The notes: generated by a model from the letters alone, not told the origin. Numbered from the stretch's first letter, positions 1-9,363 are shown. The stretch is 64,000 nt of DNA from Chloroflexota bacterium (GCA_009692845.1 SHYK01000003.1:191956-255955), one strand, 5' to 3'. Numbers and translations: made by a program.

Positions 1-2
1 GC

Positions 3-746
3 GAAGGGGGAACGGGTGGGGCCGTGACAATTGCCGCCGAAGACGCACCCCAGTTGTATTTGCTCCCAAACGTAGTGCAGCAATTCACTCGCGACAATCC
101 TCGGGTCCGGCTGCGCCTAATGAGCTGGCCCCCCGACCAAATCATGGAATTGGTGCGGGAGAATGAGGCCGACCTCGGGGTAATCGCCGAGCGACCGTTG
201 ACGCCCGGGCTCGTCTTCCACCCCTGGCAGGTGTTTAGCGCCTATGTCCTAATCCCGATCGGCCATCCGTTGGTGCGGCGAGGGATTCCAAGCCTCGACG
301 ATCTCCTCAATGAGGCCACCGTTGCCCGATATCCACTCGTAATTGCTGAGTCCCAGGATACGAGGGGGCGTCTCGCACAAGCTCTGGAGAGTCAGGGGCT
401 TCCGCTCAACTTGGCCTTCGAAGTGGGAACAATCGAGGCGGTGAAACGCTACGTAAGCATGGGGCTGGGCATCGGGGTGGTCTCAGGCATCTGTCTCACA
501 GGAGCAGACTCGGAGCGCCTAGTGATGATCCCAGTTCCTCCCGAGTTGGGTGGACTGACGACCTACGGCGTCGTGCTCCGAGAAGGAAAGCATATTTCGC
601 GAGCACTCTCGGCGCTCCTACCGCTGGTAAGAGCCGCGTCCTTGGAGCGACTAGATCAACCCGAGCAAACCGCCAAGATGCAACAGCGTCAGCCAAAGGC
701 ATCCTCCAGAGAAACAATCAGCAGCGACCGAGCTGGTCCGGGTTGA
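3..746 (+). CDS. LysR-family regulator, effector-binding domain (5' partial)
   Basis: The reading frame is open from the left edge, so the N-terminal winged-helix DNA-binding domain lies outside the window. What is visible is the periplasmic-binding-protein-like effector domain typical of LysR regulators: a first strand followed by 'LYLLPNVVQQF', the 'ADLGVIAERP' segment and the late 'VKRYVSMGLGIGVVSG' segment that lines the co-inducer cleft. The GTG at 24 is internal, because conserved domain sequence continues upstream of it. The C-terminal 40 residues are polar and probably disordered. The ligand cannot be told from this fragment. Confidence 0.85.
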   Translation, partial: EGGTGGAVTIAAEDAPQLYLLPNVVQQFTRDNPRVRLRLMSWPPDQIMELVRENEADLGVIAERPLTPGLVFHPWQVFSAYVLIPIGHPLVRRGIPSLDDLLNEATVARYPLVIAESQDTRGRLAQALESQGLPLNLAFEVGTIEAVKRYVSMGLGIGVVSGICLTGADSERLVMIPVPPELGGLTTYGVVLREGKHISRALSALLPLVRAASLERLDQPEQTAKMQQRQPKASSRETISSDRAGPG

Positions 747-764
747 GCTGTGGGACGGCTGCTG

Positions 765-1529
765 TCAGTACAACCCGGGGACGAAGCGGCGGGTGTGAAC
801 GGCGTACGCCTGATAGGTCGGAAAGGCGGCCCGGAGGACCTGCTCCTCGTTCATGGACCTCCAGTGCTGGAGCCCGACAAAAATGCCCAGCAGGACCAGA
901 ACATAGAGCGTGATCTCGGGCAACAGCGCGCCGAGGGCGGCGATGATCTCGCCAACGTAAATCGGATGACGGATCCAGCGGTAGGGCCCCTCGGTTATCA
1001 GGCCGCGAGCTTCCGGCAGGATAGCGAACCGGCGCCCCAGATAAGCCAGCGACGTTAGGGCCAAGACATTCCCTGCAGCCAACAGTAGGATGCTCGGTAA
1101 GATCAAATCGAGGCTGGGGTTCGCAGCCGGCAGCCAAATCCTAACCGCCAGTATCCAGGTTCCAGCGAGGGCGACCGCTGACGAAACTGACCACGGCTGG
1201 CGAGCGACCGGCTCGGTTCGAATCAGATAGAGGATGGTCACCAAACCAACCAGGCACATGGACAGCAACCGCTGGGTAATCATCCAGCCGAGCAAGGGAC
1301 CGTGAGCGCTTGGCGTTTGACTTGACCGGGCGATCAGGTCGATCAGATTGAGCGTCTGAGCGACGAACAACCAGGCGAACAGGGAGGCGGGTGCCAAGTG
1401 GCCGAACAGCCAGTTCGCCCATCCAGCCGCGGTCGAGTAGTTTCGCGAGGTGAGCCGAAAACATGGTCGAACCGAAGTCCATACGCTAACGTCGGCTAGG
1501 GACCGGACTGGCAACGAACGAGTTGGCAT
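765..1529 (-). CDS. Isoprenylcysteine carboxyl methyltransferase (ICMT)-type membrane protein
   Basis: Integral membrane protein with about five hydrophobic segments and the C-terminal ICMT/PEMT signature 'RHPIYVG' (about residue 187), which in this family forms the SAM-binding site next to the membrane. Bacterial relatives methylate small lipophilic substrates that are mostly unknown. The ATG at 1529 gives a long polar N-terminus and has no clear ribosome-binding site, so the true start may be internal. It begins 7 nt after the stop of the upstream pilin gene and may be co-transcribed with it; a functional link to the pilin is only a guess. Confidence 0.7.
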   Translation of the reverse strand: MPTRSLPVRSLADVSVWTSVRPCFRLTSRNYSTAAGWANWLFGHLAPASLFAWLFVAQTLNLIDLIARSSQTPSAHGPLLGWMITQRLLSMCLVGLVTILYLIRTEPVARQPWSVSSAVALAGTWILAVRIWLPAANPSLDLILPSILLLAAGNVLALTSLAYLGRRFAILPEARGLITEGPYRWIRHPIYVGEIIAALGALLPEITLYVLVLLGIFVGLQHWRSMNEEQVLRAAFPTYQAYAVHTRRFVPGLY

Positions 1530-1536
1530 AAGGTGT

Positions 1537-1713
1537 CTAGCTGCGGTTCGTGATGCTTCCGATAAGCGTGACGATCGATGGACCGAGGATGACCGCTCCG
1601 GCGATCGCCACGATGGCTACGAGGGCAATGATGAGCCCGTATTCGATCATGCCCTGGCCGGGGTCCCGACTGGCGACGATGTTCCACAGGATTCTTCGGA
1701 CCTTTTCGAACAT
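1537..1713 (-). CDS. Flp/Fap-type pilin
   Basis: A 58-residue protein. The N-terminus is short and basic, then comes the class III (Flp) leader and cleavage context 'GQGMIEYGLIIALVAIVA' from about residue 19, where prepilin peptidase would cut after Gly21, leaving the family's conserved Glu at mature position 3 followed by a 22-residue hydrophobic helix. A strong ribosome-binding site (GAGGAGG) lies about 10 nt before the ATG. Flp pilins build type IVb (Tad) pili, but no tad assembly genes are visible here, so this is an orphan pilin gene at least within the window. Confidence 0.85.
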   Translation of the reverse strand: MFEKVRRILWNIVASRDPGQGMIEYGLIIALVAIVAIAGAVILGPSIVTLIGSITNRS

Positions 1714-1766
1714 GCTGGGGTCCCCTCCTCGAAACTTAGGGCTGCGGAGCCTGGGTTGAGCGACGA

Positions 1767-1772
1767 AATATA
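1767..1772 (-). promoter_or_regulatory. Putative -10 element for the Flp pilin
   Basis: The minus strand reads TATATT about 55 nt upstream of the pilin ATG, in an AT-rich patch inside GC-rich sequence. No convincing -35 hexamer is visible. Confidence 0.3.
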
Positions 1773-1894
1773 TACCAGGAGCGGCTCAGCCCCCGTTTGG
1801 GTTTGTTGCGCACTTATTGACGTTTAATTCGGTCATATTGAGCCGAATGGCCGCCTGCGTATGGCTGAGACCGAAGAAACGCGGGTGGCCATGG

Positions 1895-1900
1895 TAGAAT
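1895..1900 (+). promoter_or_regulatory. Putative -10 element of the his cluster
   Basis: TAGAAT followed by CTGG, the same context as several other -10 elements in this window. It lies 40 nt upstream of the first GTG codon of the histidine cluster. The -35 region is not recognisable. Confidence 0.35.
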
Positions 1901-1939
1901 CTGGCCCGCCCCGGGTGGTAATCCCGACTGGATGAGAGC

Positions 1940-3463
1940 GTGGATCTTCCGGAAATTTATTCGATTCCCGGCACTCGGGATGCGCTGCCGCCGCAACGGG
2001 CCGTCGAGCGCGCACTCGAAGCGCGCCTTCAAAGTGTCTTCAGCCGCTATGGCTACGAGCCAATAGACACGCCCATCCTCGAGCCCACCGAGCTTTTTCT
2101 CCGTAAGTCGGGCGAAGCGATTGCCTCCCAGATGTACTCCTTCACCTACTGGAACCGCGACCTCTGCCTTCGCCCGGAATTCACTGCGTCGGTCATCCGT
2201 GCTTATGTGAACCACATGCAGGACCGCGCACTCCCACTACGGGTGCAGTATGCAGGACCTACCTTCCGCTACGAGCGACCCCACGAAACCCGGCACCGCC
2301 AGCTCACCGAGATTGGCGCCGAATGCATTGGAGCGGCGGGACCGGGGGCTGATGCGGAGATCCTGGCCATGGCCCTGAGTGGCCTGGAAGCGGCGGGGGT
2401 TCGGAACGCCCACTTTGTCGTCGGGCATCTCGGTGCGGTGCTCGGACTGCTGGCCCAGCTGGGGATGGATGTAAGAGCCCAATCGTTGGTGGTTTCCGAG
2501 ATGGAGGGACTGGCCCAATCGCCAAATGATTCGGCGGAAGTGGTGGAACGGTTGGCCACCATGCTGGCGGGTGGGACGGAAAGTGATCAGCTGAGTCAGG
2601 GCGCGCTGGCCGAGCTCTTGCAGTCGCAGGGCGCCGAAGCGGCAGCGGAAATCACAACCACTCTTTTCGAGCGAGCCAACCTGAGCCTTGATGGCGGTTC
2701 TCGCAGCCCGGAGGAGATCGTCGCGCGATTGCTCAAGAAAACGAGCCGGCCGGATCCGGTGCCGGGACTGCGGCGGGCTTCCCATTTCATCCGGGAGCTG
2801 CGCCACCTGGCTGGTCCACCCGATCAGGCGGTCCCGGCATTGCGCCGTTTTCTTGGCGAGCAGGGCCTCGATGATGCACCGGTTCGGGATGTCGAGCGCG
2901 CACTCGAATGCTTTGGCTCCTACTTCGATGAGGCGCCCCCGCTGGTGGTCGATCTATCCCGGGCGCGGGGGCTCCGCTACTACACGGGGCTCATCTTCGA
3001 GGTCTACGCGGAGGACGGAGCTCGCCTGGCCGGCGGTGGGCGGTATGACGATCTGGTGCGCTCTCTGGGTGGACACGAGACGGTGCCCGCTTGTGGTTTT
3101 TCCTACGTCCTGGAGGGTCTCCTGGCAGCCGCTACTCCCAAGGCCAAGGAACAATCAGCGCGAAGCTCGGTCGACCTGGTCGTCGCACCGATTGCAGATA
3201 GTGACTACGGGGCTGCAGCGCATTCCGCAGCGCTACTCAGAAGAGCGGGGCTCTCGGTTGAGATGGACGTGGGTTTTGGCGGAGTCAACGTCAATTTGCG
3301 GAGTGCCACCCAGCGAAGCATACCGTTGGTATTAATCGTCGACGAGCTGAAGGTGGGGGCTGGATCTGCGACTCTCCACGACGTGCGGGCCTCGTCCGAA
3401 GCAACTATCCCCTCAGCAGAGCTCGTGAATGCGGTGCTTGAACGTCTGAAGGCGTACGCTTGA
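1940..3463 (+). CDS. hisZ: HisZ/HisS-like protein (HisRS paralog upstream of hisG)
   Basis: Class II histidyl-tRNA synthetase fold of 507 residues: motif 2 ('FRYERP' near residue 110), 'RGLRYYTG' near 342, and 'GGGRYDD' near 364. The motif 3 arginine found in true synthetases ('GxERL') is replaced by glycine ('GFSYVLEGLL'), and the Asp of the HisRS 'RGLDYY' box is Arg. These changes point to a non-aminoacylating paralog such as HisZ, the regulatory partner of ATP phosphoribosyltransferase, and hisG follows after 13 nt. Unlike typical HisZ it keeps a C-terminal HGTP anticodon-binding-like domain (from about residue 408) and is longer than usual. A role as the true hisS cannot be excluded. GTG start. 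Confidence 0.75.
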   Translation: MDLPEIYSIPGTRDALPPQRAVERALEARLQSVFSRYGYEPIDTPILEPTELFLRKSGEAIASQMYSFTYWNRDLCLRPEFTASVIRAYVNHMQDRALPLRVQYAGPTFRYERPHETRHRQLTEIGAECIGAAGPGADAEILAMALSGLEAAGVRNAHFVVGHLGAVLGLLAQLGMDVRAQSLVVSEMEGLAQSPNDSAEVVERLATMLAGGTESDQLSQGALAELLQSQGAEAAAEITTTLFERANLSLDGGSRSPEEIVARLLKKTSRPDPVPGLRRASHFIRELRHLAGPPDQAVPALRRFLGEQGLDDAPVRDVERALECFGSYFDEAPPLVVDLSRARGLRYYTGLIFEVYAEDGARLAGGGRYDDLVRSLGGHETVPACGFSYVLEGLLAAATPKAKEQSARSSVDLVVAPIADSDYGAAAHSAALLRRAGLSVEMDVGFGGVNVNLRSATQRSIPLVLIVDELKVGAGSATLHDVRASSEATIPSAELVNAVLERLKAYA

Positions 3464-3476
3464 TGAAGGCTTACGA

Positions 3477-4517
3477 ATGACTGAAACGTTGCGCCTGGTC
3501 ATTCCTAGCAGTGCCCGAATGGAAGATGAAACCGTTCAGTTCCTGGCGGCCTGTGGACTGCCTGTGAAGCGGACCAACCCGAGGCAATACCGCGCGAGCA
3601 TCGGAACACTCCCGGAAGTGGAGATCACATTCCAGCGGGCGAGCGATATCTACGCGAGGGTTCATGAAGGCACGGTCGATCTCGGGATTACCGGCTATGA
3701 TGTTGTCGCCGAATATCAGCGCGAGGACGACGAGGTATTCGTAGTCATGCGCGAGCTTGGCTACGGCCATTGTGCTCTGGTGTTGGCAGTCCCGGAGTCG
3801 TGGGTGGACGTAACGAGCGTCCATGATCTGTCCGAGATTGCGGCGGACTGGCGTTCTCAGGCCCGTGAGCTCCGGGTTGCCACCGGGTATCCGAACCTGA
3901 CGCGTCAGTTTCTCTACGATCATGGGATCAACTACTTTTCTCTGGTCGATAGCGGTGGCGCTCTGGAGGCGGCGCCATCGCTGGGCTATGCCGAAATCAT
4001 TGCCGACATCACTTCGAGCGGGGTCACCCTTCGGGAAAATCGCCTTAAGCCAGTCGGCGACGGCACCATTTTGGCCGCCGAGGCGTGCCTTATTGCGAAT
4101 CGAGCGGAGCTGGGCAAGAGCCCGGCCAAGCTCGAGCTGACCCGTCGAATTCTGGAGTCCATGGAAGCGTATTTGCGGGCTCGAACCTTTGTTTCGGTCA
4201 CCGCCAACGTTCAAGGCGAGACGGTCGAAGCCGTTGCCCGTCAGGTCATGGCCCACCCAGAAATCGCCGGATTACGAGGACCGACGATCGCCCGAGTCTA
4301 TGCCAAACCTCCTCACGACGATGAGGATTGGTATGCAGTGACGGTGATCGTGGCCCGCAAGCGGTTGCAAGACGCGGTCGATGCCTTTCGGCGGGCCGGA
4401 GCGGCGGATATGACGGCAGTCGAGCTAGCCTATACCTTTGAAAAGCAGGCCTGGAGCTATGAAGGGCTGTTGCGCGCGGTGGCCGGGACACACCAGGTTC
4501 CAGCCACGACGCCCTAG
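3477..4517 (+). CDS. hisG: ATP phosphoribosyltransferase, long form
   Basis: Catalyses the first step of histidine synthesis (ATP + PRPP to phosphoribosyl-ATP). The N-terminal periplasmic-binding-like catalytic domain contains 'GTVDLGITGYDVV' and the PRPP-loop region 'VGDGTILAAEA'. A C-terminal ACT-like HisG_C domain is present at about residues 240-325, with 'RGPTIARVY', 'WYAVTVIVA' and 'GAADMTAVELAYTFEK'. This domain marks the long form, which in studied organisms is inhibited by histidine and does not need HisZ. It nevertheless follows a hisZ/hisS-like gene by 13 nt. Confidence 0.93.
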   Translation: MTETLRLVIPSSARMEDETVQFLAACGLPVKRTNPRQYRASIGTLPEVEITFQRASDIYARVHEGTVDLGITGYDVVAEYQREDDEVFVVMRELGYGHCALVLAVPESWVDVTSVHDLSEIAADWRSQARELRVATGYPNLTRQFLYDHGINYFSLVDSGGALEAAPSLGYAEIIADITSSGVTLRENRLKPVGDGTILAAEACLIANRAELGKSPAKLELTRRILESMEAYLRARTFVSVTANVQGETVEAVARQVMAHPEIAGLRGPTIARVYAKPPHDDEDWYAVTVIVARKRLQDAVDAFRRAGAADMTAVELAYTFEKQAWSYEGLLRAVAGTHQVPATTP

Positions 4518-4593
4518 CGAGCGGCAAAGTGAAGATTTCGTTTAGAGCCCCTTTTCGCTTGGCCCCCAGGCGGACCATGGTTAGGAACCAGGC

Positions 4594-5955
4594 ATGATTC
4601 CGCTCTATCTGGATCTCGAGACTGCCCGTAAGGAGCTAAGTGCCCGTCGCGCTTCCGCGTCATTGGAGCTCCCCGCCGAAATGCGGGCCCGCAATCAGGC
4701 GGTTTTCGGTGAAGACCTGACCGCCGTCGAGGTGGTCCAGCGCATCATTACAGACGTACAGCGCACCGGCGACGACGCCCTTCGGCGGTATGCCAAGGCA
4801 TTCGAAGGGGTGGATCTCAGCGACCTCGAAGTCAGTGCAGACGAAATCGAGGCAGCCTCCGCCCGGGTATCCCCGGAGCTGCGAGCGGCCCTGGAGATTG
4901 CCGCGGAGCGGATCCAGCGCTTTCACGAGCGGAGCCGCCGCGAGTCATGGTTCGATTTTGCCGAAGGCAGCACGCTAGGCCAACTGATCGTTCCGCTCCA
5001 CCGGGTCGGCATTTACGCTCCCGGCGGACGAGCACCCTACCCGAGCACCGTCCTGATGACGGCGGTGCCGGCCCGAGTGGCCGGAGTCGATGAAGTGATC
5101 CTGGTCACGCCGGTGGGGCGGGATGGACGCATGAGCGACGCGGTTTTGGCCGCTGCCCAGATCGCCCGGGTGCATCGGGTTTTTCGGATCGGGGGCGCAC
5201 AGGCTATCGCTGCCCTCGCCTACGGGACGGAAACCATCCCGAGAGTAGACAAGATCGTGGGGCCCGGGAATGTTTTTGTCGTACTGGCGAAACAAGCGGT
5301 GGCCGGGGTGGTCGGGATCGACGGGCTGCCCGGCCCCACTGAAACGGTGATCGTGGCTGATGCGCATGCCGATCCGAGCTGGGTCGCGGCCGACATGATC
5401 GCTCAAGCCGAGCATGACCCGATGGCCCAATCGGTGTTGGTGTGTACGGATCGGGCCTTTGCGGAAGCGGTGCTCCGCGAAATCGAGCCCAGGGTCGAAG
5501 AGGCGGAGCGTCGGGATGTAATCACAGCATCGTTCGCGGCGCGGGGCGCGATCGTCGTGGCCGAGTCCGTCGATGCGGCCATCGATTTTGCCAACGACCA
5601 CGCGCCCGAGCACGTCTGCCTGGCCGTCGCCGATCCGTGGAGCTACGTGGCGAAGATCCGCAATGCGGGCGGCCTGTTTATTGGCGAGTCCTCGGTGGAA
5701 GCTCTGGGGGACTACGCGGCGGGGCCCAGCCACGTGATGCCCACCGGGGGGGCCGCCCACTTCGCATCTGCGCTGAACCTGGACGACTTCACCCGAGTGA
5801 TCCCGGTTTTTTCCTATGACCCAGCGGTGCTGCGACGGGAAGCGGCAGCGGCCATCGCCATCGCTCGGGCAGAAGGCCTCACCGGGCATGCCCGAGCGAT
5901 TGAGGCGCGCCTGAATTCGGTGACTTTGCCGAGAGCTCCTGGGGAGCGAGCATGA
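4594..5955 (+). CDS. hisD: Histidinol dehydrogenase
   Basis: Zinc- and NAD-dependent four-electron oxidation of histidinol to histidine. Normal length (453 aa) with the family blocks '[20 protein letters not shown]', '[12 protein letters not shown]', '[10 protein letters not shown]', the 'AQAEHDP' region and the catalytic 'NDHAPEH' box near residue 330. The stop overlaps the hisC start as ATGA, indicating translational coupling. A 76-nt gap separates it from hisG with no obvious terminator. Confidence 0.96.
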   Translation: MIPLYLDLETARKELSARRASASLELPAEMRARNQAVFGEDLTAVEVVQRIITDVQRTGDDALRRYAKAFEGVDLSDLEVSADEIEAASARVSPELRAALEIAAERIQRFHERSRRESWFDFAEGSTLGQLIVPLHRVGIYAPGGRAPYPSTVLMTAVPARVAGVDEVILVTPVGRDGRMSDAVLAAAQIARVHRVFRIGGAQAIAALAYGTETIPRVDKIVGPGNVFVVLAKQAVAGVVGIDGLPGPTETVIVADAHADPSWVAADMIAQAEHDPMAQSVLVCTDRAFAEAVLREIEPRVEEAERRDVITASFAARGAIVVAESVDAAIDFANDHAPEHVCLAVADPWSYVAKIRNAGGLFIGESSVEALGDYAAGPSHVMPTGGAAHFASALNLDDFTRVIPVFSYDPAVLRREAAAAIAIARAEGLTGHARAIEARLNSVTLPRAPGERA

Positions 5956-7037
5956 GGCGATCCCCGGTGCAGCGAGATATTCGGCCTCGTGACGCCGTCG
6001 AGCGAATGGCACCTTACGAGCCGCCCGACTCGGCGGTCGGAGACGTGCCGCCGCGGATCATTCTGGATGCAAACGAGAACCCGTTTGGACCGACGCCGGG
6101 GGTGCAAGAAGCCCTGGCGAATTTCCATCGCTACCATCGCTACCCAGATCCGGGGCAGAAGGCGCTCCGTGGCCTGATTGGAGATTACGCCGGCGTCGAT
6201 GCGGATCAGTTGATGGTGGGGAACGGATCCGACGAGTTGATCGATCTGCTTTGTCGCATCTACCTGGAGCCGGGCGACGAGGTGATCGACTGTACGCCGA
6301 CCTTTGGGATGTACCGTTTCTCAGCTGACCTATGTGGGGCGACCGTCGTGGAAGCGCCGCGAGGCGATGTGTGGCAGGTCGATCTCGGTCATTTGCGCCA
6401 GGCTATTTCGCGTCAGACCAAGATCATCTTCGTGGCGACGCCAAACAATCCGACTGGCAATCACTCGCCGCGAAGCACGGTCGATGGATTGCTGGATACT
6501 GGCTGCATCGTGGTTTTGGACGAAGCGTATGTCGAATTCGCCGGCAGCCCGTCACTCTGTACGTCGGTGGCGGACCACCCGAATCTGGTGGTTCTGCGCA
6601 CCTTCAGCAAGTGGGCCGGCCTGGCTGGGTTGCGGATTGGCTTCGGCGCCTTTCCATCGTCCATGATGGCTAATCTCTGGAAGGTCAAACCGCCATTCAA
6701 CGTGAATTTGGCGGCTGAAGTGGCGGTACGAGCCAGTCTGGAGGACCTTCCCCTGGCCCGGGAGCGGATCCAGAGCATTGTGAGCGAGCGGGATCGCATG
6801 GCGGAGGCGCTGGGTGCGGTGCCCGGTCTGCGGGTGTGGCCATCTGACGCCAACTTCGTACTGGTCACAAACACCGAGCGACCCCAGGGAAAGCTTAAGG
6901 ACCACTTGAAAACGGACGGTATTGCGGTTCGAACGTATTCCCATCCTCGGTTGCAAGGGGCAATCCGCATCAGTGTGGGGCTGCCCGAGCAAACCGATGA
7001 GCTGCTCCGCTCAGTCCGCCGGTGGGCCGGCGCATGA
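5952..7037 (+). CDS. hisC: Histidinol-phosphate aminotransferase
   Basis: Fold-type I PLP enzyme, 361 aa. Visible blocks are 'LDANENPFGPTP' at the substrate-binding N-terminus, 'GNGSDELIDLL', 'NNPTGN' (PLP-binding Asn), 'VLDEAYVEFA' and the Schiff-base lysine in 'FSKWAGLAGLRIG' (Lys near residue 220). It overlaps hisD and hisB by 4 nt on either side, so the three are tightly coupled. Confidence 0.95.
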   Translation: MRRSPVQRDIRPRDAVERMAPYEPPDSAVGDVPPRIILDANENPFGPTPGVQEALANFHRYHRYPDPGQKALRGLIGDYAGVDADQLMVGNGSDELIDLLCRIYLEPGDEVIDCTPTFGMYRFSADLCGATVVEAPRGDVWQVDLGHLRQAISRQTKIIFVATPNNPTGNHSPRSTVDGLLDTGCIVVLDEAYVEFAGSPSLCTSVADHPNLVVLRTFSKWAGLAGLRIGFGAFPSSMMANLWKVKPPFNVNLAAEVAVRASLEDLPLARERIQSIVSERDRMAEALGAVPGLRVWPSDANFVLVTNTERPQGKLKDHLKTDGIAVRTYSHPRLQGAIRISVGLPEQTDELLRSVRRWAGA

Positions 7038-7639
7038 GTGAGCCTACGGCCACTCGCAGAGGGCACGTTCATCGAGTGACGCGTGAGACCGATGTGGAGA
7101 TCACGCTGATGCTCGATGGACATGGTCGGACGGCGATCACGACCGGCGTGAACTTCCTGGATCACATGCTGGACTCGCTGGCTCGGCACGGTCTTTTCGA
7201 TCTCGACATACGAGCGGTGGGCGATCTGACGATCGACGACCACCACACCGTTGAGGACGTGGCGATCACGCTCGGCCAGGCCTTGCTCCAGTCAATCGGC
7301 GACGGCGGTGGGATTCGGCGATTTGGGCATGCCATCGTTCCGATGGATGAGGCGAGGGCGATGGCTACGGTCGATCTCGGCGGACGGGGCGTCGCGGTGC
7401 TGAATATTGCGCTCGATGGCCCGCTGGTCGGGGACATGAAGACGCAGATGGTCGCTCATTTCTTCGACTCGCTGGCCCGTGAGGCTCACATGGCCCTTCA
7501 CCTGGAGCTCCAGCGGGGAGTGAACGACCACCATCGAGTCGAAGTGTGCTTCAAGGCGCTGGCGAAGGCCCTCGACGTGGCCACCCAGATCGACGACCGT
7601 CTCCAGGGCGAAGTGCCTTCTACCAAGGGCATGTTGTAG
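7034..7639 (+). CDS. hisB: Imidazoleglycerol-phosphate dehydratase
   Basis: Manganese-dependent dehydration of IGP. Metal-ligand motifs are present: 'FLDHML', 'DDHHTVED', 'DEARA', 'DHHRVEVCFKALAKAL'. It is the monofunctional form, about 200 aa, with no fused phosphatase. The start at 7034 forms the ATGA overlap with hisC; an upstream ATG at 7022 is less likely. hisH, hisA, hisF and hisI/E do not follow, so the cluster is split. Confidence 0.95.
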   Translation: MSEPTATRRGHVHRVTRETDVEITLMLDGHGRTAITTGVNFLDHMLDSLARHGLFDLDIRAVGDLTIDDHHTVEDVAITLGQALLQSIGDGGGIRRFGHAIVPMDEARAMATVDLGGRGVAVLNIALDGPLVGDMKTQMVAHFFDSLAREAHMALHLELQRGVNDHHRVEVCFKALAKALDVATQIDDRLQGEVPSTKGML

Positions 7640-7652
7640 GCCCTGGCGCCTG

Positions 7653-8147
7653 ATGCAGCTTGAGTGGTTGGACTCACCCAGCTTTGTTGACCTGGCGAAA
7701 CTCCCGGCGATCGAGAGCCCGCGAGGATCGCTCGCTCTGCCGATCGACGACGTAGAGATCGCGCTCGTTCGCAACCTGCACACGGTGACTGTGACGCCGG
7801 GGGCGGTGCGAGGGAACCACAGGCACCCGGCGAGGACAGAGACGGTGTGCGTCCTGGCGGGCGAGTTCGTTGCGACTTTCGAGTCAGCGGATCGGTCGGA
7901 AAGGTTTGCCATCAACGTCGAGGACGGGTCTCGTTTTCGGTTTGTGATCAGGCCGGGAGTGGCCCACGCATTTCGAAATGTCGGCCCTTCGTTAGGCATG
8001 CTTCTCTGCTTCGCTGACCGACCATTCGATCCGGCGGACATCGTTACTGCACTGATGGATACAGACGCGACGGGGTCTGCCCCGCCCACTCTCGGGCCGG
8101 CTCAAGACGACCGTGGTCCACACGAAAGCCCAGTGCGCCATGGCTGA
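7653..8147 (+). CDS. Cupin-domain protein
   Basis: A single conserved beta-barrel cupin: 'GAVRGNHRHPARTETVCVLA' supplies the first metal-binding box (His-x-His, Glu) and 'RPGVAHAFRN' the second. The pattern resembles sugar-nucleotide isomerase-like or WxcM-type cupins, but no substrate can be assigned. It sits 13 nt after hisB and overlaps the tyrS start by 8 nt, so it is probably read in the same transcript. Its tail after about residue 133 is polar and unlike the cupin core. Confidence 0.7.
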   Translation: MQLEWLDSPSFVDLAKLPAIESPRGSLALPIDDVEIALVRNLHTVTVTPGAVRGNHRHPARTETVCVLAGEFVATFESADRSERFAINVEDGSRFRFVIRPGVAHAFRNVGPSLGMLLCFADRPFDPADIVTALMDTDATGSAPPTLGPAQDDRGPHESPVRHG

Positions 8148-9363
8148 AATCATCGATACGCTCCGGGAACGGGGATTTGTCCAGCAGATTTCGGACGAGC
8201 CCGGCCTCGAATCGGCGCTCGGTCAGGGGCCAATCACTCTGTACTGGGGGACCGACCCCACTGCGGATAGCCTGACCGCCGGCCACCTGGTCTCGCTGAT
8301 GATGCTGGCCCATTTCGAGCGGGCAGGTCACCGGCCCATTGTGGTGGTAGGGGGCGGGACCGGCTTGATCGGGGACCCGACCGGCAAGACCGAGATGCGA
8401 CAGATGCTGACGTCGGAGCAGATAGATGCCAACATGGCCGGACAGCGACTGCAGATCGGGCGATTCCTCGACGCGCCGCTGATGAACAACGCAGATTGGC
8501 TTCTCTCGCTAGGCTACATCGAGTTTCTCAGAGATATCGGCCGACATTTCAGCGTCAATCAACTGCTCCAGCACAGCACCTATCGAGAGCGCTTGGCAGG
8601 AGACGGCCTAAACTTCATCGAGTTGAACTATGCCCTCATGCAGGCCTATGACTTCCTGTATTTGTACCGAACCGAAGGCTGCACCCTGCAAGTGGCCGGG
8701 TCGGATCAGTGGTTCAATATCCTAGAGGGAACCGAATTGATCAGGCGGGCAGAGGGTGCCGAAGCATACGCGCTGGTGACCCCGTTGCTCACCACTGCAA
8801 CTGGACAGAAGATGGGGAAAACCGCCGCCGGCGCAGTCTGGCTCGACCCGGAACGCACCTCGCCCTACGACTTCTACCAGCACTGGATCAACACGGCCGA
8901 CGCCGATGTGGAGCGATTTCTGGCCTTCTTCACCTTTCTCCCGATGGACGAAGTCAGGGCACTCGGGCGACTCGAGGGCGCCGATCTTCGCTCGGCCAAG
9001 GAGATGCTGGCTGGGGAGGTCACCAAAATCGTCCACGGGGACGTGGCGGCCCATGAGGCCCGGGAGACCAGCCAAGCCTTGTTTGGGGACGGCTCGGACC
9101 TGGCCGGAGCTCCGACGACCGAAATGGATCCAACCCGTCTTGAGACCGGGCTCGAGCTGGTTGATCTGCTGACCGAGACGGGATTGGTGGCGTCGAAGCG
9201 GGCCGCCCGCGACCTGATTCGCCAGGGTGGCGCCTATGTGAACGGTCAGCGAGTGGACGACCCTGGGACCGTCCTCACGCTGGATCAGTTCAAAAGCGAT
9301 GTGCTGTTGCTGCGGGCAGGCAAGAAGCGGTTCCATCGAGTCTTGCTGCGGCGGGTCTTGTAA
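8140..9363 (+). CDS. tyrS: Tyrosyl-tRNA synthetase
   Basis: Class I aminoacyl-tRNA synthetase. The HIGH-equivalent is 'LTAGHL' (near residue 48), the tyrosine-binding 'GSDQWFNI' is near 187 and the KMSKS-equivalent is 'KMGKT' near 225. A C-terminal S4 RNA-binding domain is present ('SKRAARDLIRQGGAYVNGQ'). The ATG at 8140 matches the usual N-terminus; a GTG at 8113 in the same frame would add nine unlikely residues. Confidence 0.95.
   Translation: MAEIIDTLRERGFVQQISDEPGLESALGQGPITLYWGTDPTADSLTAGHLVSLMMLAHFERAGHRPIVVVGGGTGLIGDPTGKTEMRQMLTSEQIDANMAGQRLQIGRFLDAPLMNNADWLLSLGYIEFLRDIGRHFSVNQLLQHSTYRERLAGDGLNFIELNYALMQAYDFLYLYRTEGCTLQVAGSDQWFNILEGTELIRRAEGAEAYALVTPLLTTATGQKMGKTAAGAVWLDPERTSPYDFYQHWINTADADVERFLAFFTFLPMDEVRALGRLEGADLRSAKEMLAGEVTKIVHGDVAAHEARETSQALFGDGSDLAGAPTTEMDPTRLETGLELVDLLTETGLVASKRAARDLIRQGGAYVNGQRVDDPGTVLTLDQFKSDVLLLRAGKKRFHRVLLRRVL

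Noticed and set aside
4975-6012. Minus-strand open frame of 345 codons across hisD/hisC
   Set aside because: Antisense shadow of two confident genes.
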